Assembly: GCA_963377175.1 (NCBI GenBank)
Contig: CAUJNA010000189.1
Location: 196,394-260,393, forward strand
Length of the DNA: 64,000 bases
Direction of reading: 5' to 3'
Origin: Effrenium voratum
Lineage: Eukaryota > Sar > Dinophyceae > Suessiales > Symbiodiniaceae
How positions within the stretch are numbered: position 1 is the first letter of the stretch; the number at the start of each line of letters is the position of its first letter. Shown one piece after another: positions 10,250 to 18,838 of this stretch. A model generated the notes under the pieces. It was not told the origin of the DNA. It made no database searches and worked only from the letters and a program-made list of their open reading frames with translations. The position numbers and the translations under genes are program-made.

Positions 10250-11121
10250 GCCCTTGCACGTGTTGACAAGGTCGGATATCGCTTTTGCAAGGAGTCAATG
10301 ATGGGGTTGGCGGTCACCTGCCACCCACACCCCCTCATGCACACCCAGTCATAGAGCGACATCCAAATGTGCACCGACACAGGTGAGTCATCCATGTCTC
10401 GCCTCCGTCGTTCGACGATGAGCTTTTCCAGTTTCTGCAATCGGGAGATGATGCTCATCGTATCTGCGGACGAGGAGACTTGCTCACTCGAACCGTAGTA
10501 CGATCTCTCCTCGATGTTTGTCCATCCCTGTTCGTTGACCATCATCTGGAAGGTCTTCGTGCTCCCTTTTGCATTGACAGCCCTCAGGGGCCAATCCAGG
10601 ACCAAGAAGCTCTTCTTCTGAATCATCATGTCGCGAATCGTTGCCCCACCAATGGGGCCCCTTTTCTGCTTCTTGATGATCCGGATCAACCGTCCAGGTG
10701 CGTTGTCTGGGTTCTTCTCTGCCTGGATCAACGCGTTGATGGCTTTGGCGCCCGGAAGGCGTCCAGTAATCAAGCATCCTGTTTGGGCACACATGAAAGC
10801 ATACAGCTGAAGCCATGCCGCATTCCCTTTTTTAACATAGGAAAGAATGATCTTCTCTGCGCTGGTCTTCTCCTCGAAATGTACCAGCGAAGAAGTCGGG
10901 CATCTCAGCATACACTCCCAATATGTCGCGTTCTTCCCATCTGCGAGACACGGCCCAAATACAGTTTGTATGATTGGGTACCCTGTGTTGGCGTCTATGT
11001 TGAACTTCACGCTGACAGTTGCGCCACTCAGAGTAATACCCCCTTTGAATGAGGTGTATGTGTCGAGCCCAGCAGTTGGGTTGATGATTGTCCATCTGTC
11101 ATCATCACCACCGGAGTTCAT
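10231..11121 (-). CDS. Second coding block, middle fragment (unknown, 296 aa)
   Basis: Overlaps the frames on both sides by 17-19 bases. Open sequence runs past both ends in the neighbouring frames, so this is best read as the middle of one long protein broken by single-base shifts near 11.2 kb and 10.28 kb. The ATG at 11121 need not be the true start: the same frame is open and protein-like upstream (a Gly/Ser-rich stretch). It includes a Lys/Arg-rich patch (IIKKQKRG) and a heptad-like segment (IISRLQKLEKLIVERRRRD). I recognise no family. Confidence 0.55.
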   Translation of the reverse strand: MNSGGDDDRWTIINPTAGLDTYTSFKGGITLSGATVSVKFNIDANTGYPIIQTVFGPCLADGKNATYWECMLRCPTSSLVHFEEKTSAEKIILSYVKKGNAAWLQLYAFMCAQTGCLITGRLPGAKAINALIQAEKNPDNAPGRLIRIIKKQKRGPIGGATIRDMMIQKKSFLVLDWPLRAVNAKGSTKTFQMMVNEQGWTNIEERSYYGSSEQVSSSADTMSIISRLQKLEKLIVERRRRDMDDSPVSVHIWMSLYDWVCMRGCGWQVTANPIIDSLQKRYPTLSTRARAWLWCA

Positions 11122-12592
11122 GCGGAATATGGAGTCGATGATCTCGTTGTCGATCTTGACGGCATCGCTTGCATACGACCCCCCACTTGAAGCTCCCTGC
11201 TGGGGGACTGGCCCACCAGAGGTTTGTTTCCTTTGCCCGGAGCTCGACGCTGACGATCGCGAAGTCCTCGGGGTACCTCTCCAGTTCCCTGTCGGCTTCG
11301 TTAACGGTGCAGTAGGTGTTCTGGTCGAAGTCGATCACGTTGTCCTTCTCCGCCTTCTTTTCAATCTCCTTCAGCCAGCTTACCCACTTGCGCCGATCTT
11401 GGTTCTCAGCGGCCCTGTCAGCCGCGTGTGGCGCCAAGCTGATGGAGTTGATGTTCATCGCAGGCAGCGTTGATTTGTAGATCATGTCGATGCACCACAG
11501 GAAGTTCCTGGCGACCTCGATCTCCCGATAGAGGTCCCTCAGCTCGGACTTGTCCTGACGGAAATAAACTGTGTACGACTGATCCGTAGCATGCCTTTCC
11601 CCGACCAATGGCTGCAACCTCCTCATGATGAAGGAAACGCACATGAGTGAGTTGATTGCCCCGATGCATGCGTCAGAGATGTCGCTGGGGGTTGACCCAC
11701 AGATCATCCAGCGCAAAAGGTTGTGCTGGTGAGCTCTTTCATCTCTTCTCATTGCATACGCCAGGTTCTTCATCGACGCGCGCAGCTCATTCTGGTAGGT
11801 CAGCCCAAGGTCCCAATTCTTCTGGTAGTCGGCTCTTGTGCCATGACCGTAGAAGTCAACCTTGGGAGCCTTGATCACGCTCAACGTGAATACCTTCCCC
11901 CAGCTTCGATCTCTGAACTTCGCAATTCTTCGATCATGCCTTTCGAACTCTGCAGTTGTCAGAAACTCCTCGGAGCTCCTCCACCTTGACGACGAGGTTC
12001 TGGTTGGTTCATCACTGATGAACTCTTTGTAGACTTCCCCGACCGGAGTGTCTTGGTGGAATGCAGCTGTGAAAGACCGTTCTTCATTGTCCTCGGCCAC
12101 ACCTGATGCGAGATCCCAGATATCTGCGATGGATCTCAACATATCTGCCCCCTCGATGCAATACTTGGTGACATTGAGCAGTTCAGGATTCTTTGCTAGT
12201 AGCGATGCCTCACCGCAAAGCTGGTTCAGCGCCGCCACAATCTTCTTCCCTTTGCTGCAGAATTCCCTCCAACCAAGCATGCATTCGTCAGCAGAAAGTT
12301 GTCCGAAAATCGTACTGATAAACTCCAATGCAACCCTCATGGATTGCCCTTCTCCTTTCATCATTCCGCGGCACTTGGCAGAGTAGTACGCTGAGTAGGC
12401 GTAGATGACGGGAACGCCGATGTCCTCGATCCACTTTATGCATGTACCCAGGTCGCTGCCCATTTCCAAACTCTTGGGGATTCTTTTGCCCTCCTCGATG
12501 GCGTTCTTCACGAGGTTCCAAGAATATTGCCGCTTGCCTGGATTTCCCAACAGGCACGCAGAAGAATTCATGTGTATTGACGACGGTCGCAT
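11105..12592 (-). CDS. Second coding block, N-terminal fragment (unknown, 495 aa)
   Basis: First long frame after pol and the 36-bp repeats. In this frame a TGA lies 12 bases upstream of the chosen ATG at 12592. Another ATG at about 12604 in a different frame gives a plausible N terminus as well, so the true start is open. The product is mostly helical in composition, with scattered Trp and Cys and no membrane segment. Near 11.2 kb the protein-like reading passes into the next frame. No known family is recognised. Its place downstream of RNase H is where some LTR elements carry an additional or env-like ORF, but nothing here looks like an envelope protein (no signal peptide or transmembrane anchor). 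Confidence 0.55.
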   Translation of the reverse strand: MRPSSIHMNSSACLLGNPGKRQYSWNLVKNAIEEGKRIPKSLEMGSDLGTCIKWIEDIGVPVIYAYSAYYSAKCRGMMKGEGQSMRVALEFISTIFGQLSADECMLGWREFCSKGKKIVAALNQLCGEASLLAKNPELLNVTKYCIEGADMLRSIADIWDLASGVAEDNEERSFTAAFHQDTPVGEVYKEFISDEPTRTSSSRWRSSEEFLTTAEFERHDRRIAKFRDRSWGKVFTLSVIKAPKVDFYGHGTRADYQKNWDLGLTYQNELRASMKNLAYAMRRDERAHQHNLLRWMICGSTPSDISDACIGAINSLMCVSFIMRRLQPLVGERHATDQSYTVYFRQDKSELRDLYREIEVARNFLWCIDMIYKSTLPAMNINSISLAPHAADRAAENQDRRKWVSWLKEIEKKAEKDNVIDFDQNTYCTVNEADRELERYPEDFAIVSVELRAKETNLWWASPPAGSFKWGVVCKRCRQDRQRDHRLHIPHELRW

Positions 12593-12694
12593 TGGCAGTC
12601 ATCTTGATGATATTCTCCAGAACCGGGAAAACCCAAAATAGGCAGCTGCAAATAAAGCCACAGAATAGTCCCAATATATGCCCAGCTTCTAATT

Positions 12695-12802
12695 GAGGTG
12701 CGGGACTGGCCCAACGCCTCGTCGAAACTTGAGGTTCGGGACTAGCCCAGTTCCCCGTTAGAACCTGAGGTTCGGGACTAGCCCGGCTCCTCGTTGGTAC
12801 AG
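12695..12802. repeat. 36-bp tandem repeat, three copies, between pol and the second coding block
   Basis: Units at 12695-12730, 12731-12766 and 12767-12802 each start GAGGT(G/T)CGGGACT and contain the 12-mer GGGACTRGCCC at the same offset. The repeat sits in the ~340-base spacer between the pol stop (12932) and the next ATG (12592). That is the natural place for an internal promoter, processing or trans-splicing signal, though no function is shown. Confidence 0.9.
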
Positions 12803-12931
12803 TCGGGTCGGTGCGAATCTCACACGCAGCAGCTTGATGCTTCCGCGAATTCCCTCGCGTAATCAAAGCAAGAGCGAGTTTCAATGGTGCCGGCTGAAGG
12901 CACTTTGCTCGAGCACGAAAACGACGGAGGA

Positions 12932-13981
12932 TCACACACACACAATTAACGACGTGTACAACTGGGTTTCCTTGGTTTCCCGACACTTCTTAGACAACGA
13001 GCTGCCAAGGTCAAAGTTCCACGAAACAACTCTCCATGGTTTCTTGATTGGCATGGGTTTCTTCGCATACCTTTGCTTCAAGCCATAGCGACACCCATCA
13101 AACTCATGACTAATGCCATCATGAACAACCTCATGCAGTCTCTCATCCTTCCAATAATCGCAACTTCCAGGCAACTCAAACAAAATCGCAGCGCGTTTCG
13201 TCATGGCATGCCGTTTGATTTCAACGAACCGTTCAAACAATTTCCAAAATTCCTTCTGTTTGGCCTCGATTTTCTCTGCGGTGTCAATTCCGCGAGTCTT
13301 GTTGAGGCGTGCCCATGATGATCCCCCCGTGCAAGGCCCGGCGAAGAACAACAAATCGGAAGGTTTAGTAAGCACATGTCTGGCGATTCTCCCCCCGTAC
13401 TCGCTCAGTAAGTCATCGACCAAAGTGATGGTCACGACCTGCGGCCCGTTATGTCGGGCAAGGGCAGTGAACCAGTTACGCGGTTCGGAACATGCCATCA
13501 GCACAATAGGCCGAGCCAAGTCAACACTGTACAACGTGACGACTGTGCGAGTTCTCATACCAGGAAGCGAGACATGCACCGGAGCGCGAAGCACACCACC
13601 GTCATGTTTAACCATCGCGAGCTCAATACCCGGCGCTAACTGTGGTTTGTGCTTCACCGCAATGCGATATGGAACAAAACAACGACCAGGAACAAATTGC
13701 TCATGACTGGTATGCAGACAACGCATAAGCAGCTTCAACCGGAGCAAAGTTTCCAAAGCAAGGTCATTGACACATTTTAATTCAATGCGCTCGTTCGACA
13801 GCTCTTCAACGAATGCGGCCAGCACGGACTGCATGTCAACATCCCCGGACCCGACATGAATTGGTCGTGGTCGTGGAGATTGCTCCCGCGCCGGTACAGC
13901 AACCGGTACGGGATCAAACTGCGCGTTCAACCCACCCATCAATCCGCTCACACTGTAACCCAGGGTCAACCCTGTCCTCAA
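12932..13981 (-). CDS. Pol C-terminal extension with methyltransferase-like motifs
   Basis: Follows RNase H through an apparent single-base shift near 13.95 kb. Residues 209-225 (DLLFFAGPCTGGSSWAR) resemble motif IV of C5-cytosine methyltransferases (G-PC-x-x-S), and residues 267-272 (LFELPG) sit where motif VI (ENV) would be expected. Further on are FDGCRYGL (294-301) and PIKKPW (311-316). A SAM-binding motif I is not evident, so this may be a degenerate or unrelated fold. I believe this GPCTGGS/FDGC-YGL/PI-KPW arrangement recurs in dinoflagellate retroelement polyproteins but cannot verify it here. The frame ends without the Cys/His-rich tail I would expect. Confidence 0.6.
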   Translation of the reverse strand: MRTGLTLGYSVSGLMGGLNAQFDPVPVAVPAREQSPRPRPIHVGSGDVDMQSVLAAFVEELSNERIELKCVNDLALETLLRLKLLMRCLHTSHEQFVPGRCFVPYRIAVKHKPQLAPGIELAMVKHDGGVLRAPVHVSLPGMRTRTVVTLYSVDLARPIVLMACSEPRNWFTALARHNGPQVVTITLVDDLLSEYGGRIARHVLTKPSDLLFFAGPCTGGSSWARLNKTRGIDTAEKIEAKQKEFWKLFERFVEIKRHAMTKRAAILFELPGSCDYWKDERLHEVVHDGISHEFDGCRYGLKQRYAKKPMPIKKPWRVVSWNFDLGSSLSKKCRETKETQLYTSLIVCV

Positions 13982-14759
13982 CCTTGAGGCATGACCCGTT
14001 CCTCAAAAACCAAGTGGAACGAAGCCACTTGCGCCCGAATGGTGTCACAACCGCGAGTGGAGGTTTCACACGCCGCAATCTGGGTCCTTTAGCAACGACA
14101 ACCGGATCATGTCCTTCATGCTCATGCAATCCTTCTTTGGATGTCAATCCGGACCACCACAGGTCCGGGGGCATGATCGGAATGTGTGTGTACGGAAATG
14201 TGGGAACTCCGTCAACCGTTCCCGAAGCAGTCTGCATGGTCCCTTTTATGGGATCACACGTAGGTGTGAGCGCCTTGAGGGTATCCGGGTCAGACAGCAA
14301 GCTCGGGTCGAGTAGACCAATCTGCAAACATGCATGTTTCCATTTGCGTCCATCATTGAACGCCTTGGTGTAGATGTCAGCCGCCATTCTGTCGGTGACC
14401 TCATACGCCAAATACATGTAATCACGTGTGAACATCTCATGCATCCACGAAATGCAAACACCATGGCTTCTCTCAAGGTGGCGCATCGTGGGGTTTCTCC
14501 CCGATCGCACGACACCGATCATAGCCTTGTTATCGTCATAGAACACAAAGTTCGGTGACTTCTTGAGAACCCGCTGCAACAACTTCAGAGCAGGCATACC
14601 CATGGCTCTCATGGCAACATCGGCCGCAACTATTTCGGCCTCAGGAGTTGGGTGACTCACACAACCCTGTCTTTTTGAGCTGCCAGACAACGGAAACCGA
14701 GTATTAGGCCCTTGTATATTCAAGTGCCACCAGAGGTGGAACGTAGCGAGTCGACACAT
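13914..14759 (-). CDS. Pol fragment: RNase H
   Basis: Carries most of the copia-type RNase H: the acidic residues of PTPEAEIVAAD (E40/E42), FYDDNKAMI (D75/D76) and DRMAADIYTKAF (D128). The first catalytic Asp is in the preceding fragment (ADAGFAG). RNase H degrades the RNA strand of the RNA/DNA hybrid during reverse transcription. The motif NPTMRHLERSHG between the Asp residues is also present in a relic at 36.6 kb. Confidence 0.85.
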   Translation of the reverse strand: MCRLATFHLWWHLNIQGPNTRFPLSGSSKRQGCVSHPTPEAEIVAADVAMRAMGMPALKLLQRVLKKSPNFVFYDDNKAMIGVVRSGRNPTMRHLERSHGVCISWMHEMFTRDYMYLAYEVTDRMAADIYTKAFNDGRKWKHACLQIGLLDPSLLSDPDTLKALTPTCDPIKGTMQTASGTVDGVPTFPYTHIPIMPPDLWWSGLTSKEGLHEHEGHDPVVVAKGPRLRRVKPPLAVVTPFGRKWLRSTWFLRNGSCLKVEDRVDPGLQCERIDGWVERAV

Positions 14760-15745
14760 CCTGCAAAGCCAGCGTCCGCATACAAGGCCAAGTGCACATC
14801 ATCCATGGAGTCTCCGACCCAACCGATCATGCGCCAATGTTTCGTATGATGCACATAGCACATCAAATGATGCAAACCCCGATCATCGGAGTCAGTCCAC
14901 CTGTGCACATTCCGTGCCAGGCGATTCACTTGCCGCAACAAATCGAAGCGGGCAATCCGCGCACCGTACAGCAACTTCATTAGTACGCTAGCGGCATGCG
15001 GAGCAAGGTGTCCACGCACGGGCTCCTTCGTGGCCAACTCAGGAGTCCCTCCCCGCTGGTCCGGCACTGTGGCAGAACCGTCGGTGGGCACAAGATTGTT
15101 ACACCAATTGCACACGACTGACGGCCCCTCTTTGGCAGGCTTCCGTGAGACGTGATTCTTTGTTTCTTCATGCAACTCAGAAGTGACAACCTTATTCAAC
15201 TTTACATCGCCCGCCACCTCAAGATAGCGGTCGACACAGGAACGTAGGAACTGTTCCATGTCATAGGTCACCGTTGTTTCGCGGTGTCCGTTCCCGAGAG
15301 TGACGTTTCCCTTGCTTTGGTTACAACCAAGGTACATGTCAAGTCCAGTCTCGGGCTCAATCTTCAAACGTGTACGTAACATGCTCCATCCCTGGGCAAG
15401 GTTCTTTTGCGGCCCTGCCATTTTGAAGTCGTCGACATACACAACCAGAACAAGCTGGAGCTTTTCATGAATGTACACTGACGGCCATTCCTCACCGATG
15501 GGCTCAAAACCAACGGCGCGCACCGATTCGTCACAGTGCTGCTCCCAGAATGTTCCCGCATCTGGGTGTCCGTACAGCGCCTTCCTCAATGGGACGACTG
15601 GTCTCCTGTACTTACCCCAATTGCATTCACTCGGCACAGCCTCTGGTGGCAATTCAATCCAACATGGCGTGCCTCTCAGTGTGGCCTGGATGTACGCTTG
15701 AACAGCGTCGGCCATCTGCACATCCCAACCATCATGACAACCCAA
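14720..15745 (-). CDS. Pol fragment: reverse transcriptase
   Basis: Copia-type reverse transcriptase (RVT_2). The first catalytic Asp is in QMADAVQAYIQ (D13) and the polymerase signature is YVDDFKMAG (103-110, D105/D106). The frame runs on to the beginning of RNase H (LYADAGFAG, D324) before shifting. The catalytic Asp residues of the polymerase and the first Asp of RNase H are all present. The N-terminal part of the domain is in the overlapping fragment 15676-16161. Confidence 0.92.
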   Translation of the reverse strand: MGCHDGWDVQMADAVQAYIQATLRGTPCWIELPPEAVPSECNWGKYRRPVVPLRKALYGHPDAGTFWEQHCDESVRAVGFEPIGEEWPSVYIHEKLQLVLVVYVDDFKMAGPQKNLAQGWSMLRTRLKIEPETGLDMYLGCNQSKGNVTLGNGHRETTVTYDMEQFLRSCVDRYLEVAGDVKLNKVVTSELHEETKNHVSRKPAKEGPSVVCNWCNNLVPTDGSATVPDQRGGTPELATKEPVRGHLAPHAASVLMKLLYGARIARFDLLRQVNRLARNVHRWTDSDDRGLHHLMCYVHHTKHWRMIGWVGDSMDDVHLALYADAGFAGCVDSLRSTSGGT

Positions 15746-16161
15746 AAAATCCGCCCAACGCGAGGCTTCAAACGAAGCAGGCCCAAATCTTGGAACATCG
15801 CAGCTTCAAAGCTTTGATTCTTCACTTGGTTCCCCAGCAACACGCCTCTACCCTTGAACTTCCTCTTGGGATCACCAACAGGCAACTGTGAGTGCTTTTC
15901 AACACAAATACCATGTGCGCGAGCCATGTGTGCCTCTTCCCCTTTCGCTTTTGCCTCCTTGGCCACAGCGTCATATTCTCGCACTGCGCCAAGGTCGAAG
16001 ACGCCCTGGTCGATTAATCCCGACCATTCTTCCTTCATTGATGCCAACGCATCAGGGTTGGTCAGCATTTCTTTCCGGCCAACCGGTCTGGACACTAAAG
16101 CGTCGAAGAATCGTACAACTTTTACGGCTTTCTCTCTGTGCTGTATTCGCTCAGAAGTCAC
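15676..16161 (-). CDS. Pol fragment: linker and N-terminal part of reverse transcriptase
   Basis: Frame of 161 codons joining the integrase C-terminal region to the reverse transcriptase. It contains the segment in which copia polyproteins have the first RT strands (EEWSGLIDQGVFDL, then FKGRGVLLGNQV). It has no ATG (opens at GTG) and overlaps the next frame by 70 bases. The reading is continuous across both ends only if one base is gained or lost on each side. Confidence 0.75.
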   Translation of the reverse strand: MTSERIQHREKAVKVVRFFDALVSRPVGRKEMLTNPDALASMKEEWSGLIDQGVFDLGAVREYDAVAKEAKAKGEEAHMARAHGICVEKHSQLPVGDPKRKFKGRGVLLGNQVKNQSFEAAMFQDLGLLRLKPRVGRIFWVVMMVGMCRWPTLFKRTSRPH

Positions 16162-16838
16162 GATGGGTATTTCTTGGCTTCACCGTTTTCTCCTATTGCG
16201 GGCAACGCGAGTGGCACTTTTCCAGAAACTACCTCAGCAGACTCCTCCCATTCATACCAGGTAAATTCCGTCGATGCGTTGACCGTAGGATCTGTCCCCG
16301 ATATCGTCTCAGCTTCGTCTCTCTGATGTTCTATGACTGATGCAACTGCCTTCGTCCAATTTGGAGTCGACCTCGACCGCTCCTCAGATTTGAACTTCCA
16401 GGCGTAAATTACTACCAGACACGCAAATTCTTTCTCAAGCTGAACGTTTCGTCTCAAGACGTCTTGGGATTGCTTGGAATCCATGAGGACAACCACTCCG
16501 TCAACAGGATTTACAACTATCCTGGCCCAATCAAGCTCAGCCAAGTGTTTCCCATCCAGTGGGTTCTTGATCTTTGATATGTTCTTCCGCAATCCCCAAT
16601 TGTACTGCCATTCAACTCCACCCCAGCGGTTTCGAAGCATTGCTCGAATTCTCTTACCACCGGGCATCTGCAATGTCTGTGCCTCAGCCGGCGCAGAAAT
16701 CTCAGATTCCTTACTTTTGGGGCCGTCTTTCTTCTTCTTGCCACCACCCTTCACCTCGGCCTTTTCTTCCTCGGTGTAGTATTTCCTCATCATTGCCCAT
16801 TCATCGGGAGTGTACTCTGGAGGTCTCGTCGTCTTCAT
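16158..16838 (-). CDS. Pol fragment: integrase-RT linker
   Basis: Lys-rich, low-complexity linker (GGGKKKKDGPKSKES) followed by a tryptophan-containing stretch (WGGVEWQYNWGL). The frame begins at an ATG at the end of the integrase frame, but open sequence continues upstream of it, so this is a frameshifted continuation rather than a separate gene. No enzymatic motif is seen. Confidence 0.65.
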   Translation of the reverse strand: MKTTRPPEYTPDEWAMMRKYYTEEEKAEVKGGGKKKKDGPKSKESEISAPAEAQTLQMPGGKRIRAMLRNRWGGVEWQYNWGLRKNISKIKNPLDGKHLAELDWARIVVNPVDGVVVLMDSKQSQDVLRRNVQLEKEFACLVVIYAWKFKSEERSRSTPNWTKAVASVIEHQRDEAETISGTDPTVNASTEFTWYEWEESAEVVSGKVPLALPAIGENGEAKKYPS

Positions 16839-18838
16839 TAACCTGAAGCCATCTTTCCCGACAGGATATGGTCTTCCGGCCTGTCGATCTTGACCTCCTT
16901 GCCATCATCGTTGATGTACGTTATGCCGTCCCCAGGTAGTCCAGCTGACACATGTGGAAGGTCGGGCTTCATAAGTTCGTCGTCGCCCTTGGCGCGTCCA
17001 TCCCCTTTCCCTTTTGATGAGCTCGGTCTAGCATCCTCTTCTTCTACATGGTCCCCCCGACCTCCGACAAGTACTTCCGGACCATCGTCAAGCAGCAGAC
17101 CAGCGATCTGATCGACCTCATCGTCGAGCAGTCGCTTCTCGTCACTCTGCAATAACTCGGGCTCGTAGTCCTCATCTTCGATCAGGCGGTCACGTGCATC
17201 CAGACCGATTGCATCGACAGACATCTCAATCCCCTCCAGAGTCTCGTTGGCAGCCTTGTACTTCTGTTGTATTGGGAATGTCAGAGGTGACTTGAGAATC
17301 ATCCTCTCCGTCTGATGCGGCATTCTCAATCGAGGTGGAACCTTTGCTTTCTTGATGTTCAACTCTGCACCCGCAAACGCAGTCAGGGCCCAAGCCCGAT
17401 ACTTGCTCGCCCAATGCATCCCGGTGCTCAACACGTATCCAGCAAATATACCAGTTTCCCCTCTTGGTTCGAATTTCTCCCTCTTCTCCCCTCGCGCTTC
17501 ACTCGGCTTGAAGTCTACTAGCGCACCAAAAGGTATCTTCTCGCCTTTGAACTCCTCGCCATGCAGCCTCATCCAAGCGCTGGATCCATTTACTTCTTCG
17601 ATGTTCATAAGATGGCACTGCGTGGTGATGGCCTGCACCCAGTAGCACGTGGGTAGACCGGCATGTACAAGACAAGCCGAAGTCTGGTCAATGATGAATT
17701 GGTTTGTTCTCTCAGCAAGGGAATTATTCTGCGGTCGTCCAGGTAGCGACAGGTCGTGGTTCAGTTTCAGCTCCACGCATGCATTGATCAGTTCCGGGCC
17801 ATCATCCGAGTATACCTGCTTGATCTTCCTCCTCCCGCAGAAGTGCTTGATGGCTCTGACAACGGAGTCAGTGTCTCTTCTCGCAGTTGGATAAGCCATG
17901 ATAATTCCGGTATATATGTCCCGAATAATGAGCGCATACCTGCCTTCCACTTCATGATCTCCTGATGCCGTCACAAAGTCGAACGTCACCAGGTCCCCGA
18001 ACATCTTTACCTCCCTCTTGAAGGCCCCCGTTCGTGATCTGAAGTGTCTCATCTTTGCTTTGACGCATGACTCGCAGAAAGGGTTTCGATACCTGTGTGT
18101 AAGCAAATGAGCAATGGAGTTGGCGTCCCTCTTGAGGACTCCCACTTTCCTCTTTATTGATGACCCTTCGTACACATCAACTTCAATTCCGGCATCTGGA
18201 TCATCCTCATCAACCTCTTCCTCGTTAGCTTCGGCATCACCATGTCGACATGGGACTGGCCCAACGTCTACAGGTATTTCCTCAGCTACGGGAGGCGGAC
18301 GTACCGGACCGGCTCCTCCGGGTGGTCCGAAGTCAAACGCACCATCATGGCGCTCGCCCTCGACCTCTGCGGATTCACCGACAGCGGCGGGTGTGACCTC
18401 GTTGTCATCGTCGCCATCCTGATCTGCCTCATCGTTCGTTACCATTGCCAATACTTCCGAAAAGTGCTCCTTGAGGTCGTCTACCGTAGGGCGATGCCTG
18501 TTACTCCGAAGTTTACCATCACTCACGAGGTATGGGATGTCGTCCTTGGCTTGTAAGTGCACGAATCCCTGCTTTGGTGTAACCATGAAAGGTAGTTTAC
18601 CAGGCATCCAGTGAAACGCATAACCCATCTTCATGCATCTTCTCCCTATTGACAACACCGTGGGTGTCTCGTCCAACACGTGCGGCTCGACAGTCTCGTC
18701 CAACTCGTCCACGACTATCTTGGCCACGTCGGATGTGGAAGTGGAACCATTTGCGGTCTGGAACACAATCTCATCATCATCTTTCACAATCGACACCCAG
18801 GCTCTTTGCCTTGGCTCGTCCAATGAGATCATGACCAC
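16838..18838 (-). CDS. Pol fragment: end of protease, then integrase
   Basis: Residues 1-130 complete the protease begun in the previous frame (including IVFQTANGSTST). An acidic linker follows. The integrase has an HHCC zinc site (H244, H248, C255, C258) and a catalytic core with D287 (VTFDFV), D345 (VYSDDGPEL) and E376 (NNSLAERTN), about 30 residues between the last two. This enzyme inserts the cDNA, and the 5-bp target duplication fits it. The integrase sits upstream of RT, as in Ty1/copia and not Ty3/gypsy. Confidence 0.92.
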   Translation of the reverse strand: MVMISLDEPRQRAWVSIVKDDDEIVFQTANGSTSTSDVAKIVVDELDETVEPHVLDETPTVLSIGRRCMKMGYAFHWMPGKLPFMVTPKQGFVHLQAKDDIPYLVSDGKLRSNRHRPTVDDLKEHFSEVLAMVTNDEADQDGDDDNEVTPAAVGESAEVEGERHDGAFDFGPPGGAGPVRPPPVAEEIPVDVGPVPCRHGDAEANEEEVDEDDPDAGIEVDVYEGSSIKRKVGVLKRDANSIAHLLTHRYRNPFCESCVKAKMRHFRSRTGAFKREVKMFGDLVTFDFVTASGDHEVEGRYALIIRDIYTGIIMAYPTARRDTDSVVRAIKHFCGRRKIKQVYSDDGPELINACVELKLNHDLSLPGRPQNNSLAERTNQFIIDQTSACLVHAGLPTCYWVQAITTQCHLMNIEEVNGSSAWMRLHGEEFKGEKIPFGALVDFKPSEARGEKREKFEPRGETGIFAGYVLSTGMHWASKYRAWALTAFAGAELNIKKAKVPPRLRMPHQTERMILKSPLTFPIQQKYKAANETLEGIEMSVDAIGLDARDRLIEDEDYEPELLQSDEKRLLDDEVDQIAGLLLDDGPEVLVGGRGDHVEEEDARPSSSKGKGDGRAKGDDELMKPDLPHVSAGLPGDGITYINDDGKEVKIDRPEDHILSGKMASG

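Noticed and set aside
11105..12592. Env-like protein downstream of pol
   Set aside because: No signal peptide, transmembrane anchor or cleavage site can be seen, so location alone is not enough.
12288..12986. 232-codon minus-strand frame with a hydrophobic segment across the pol/second-block spacer
   Set aside because: Its repetitive Ala-Ser-Pro-Glu-Pro-Gln part is the translated 36-bp repeat, and it overlaps the better-supported 495-codon frame.
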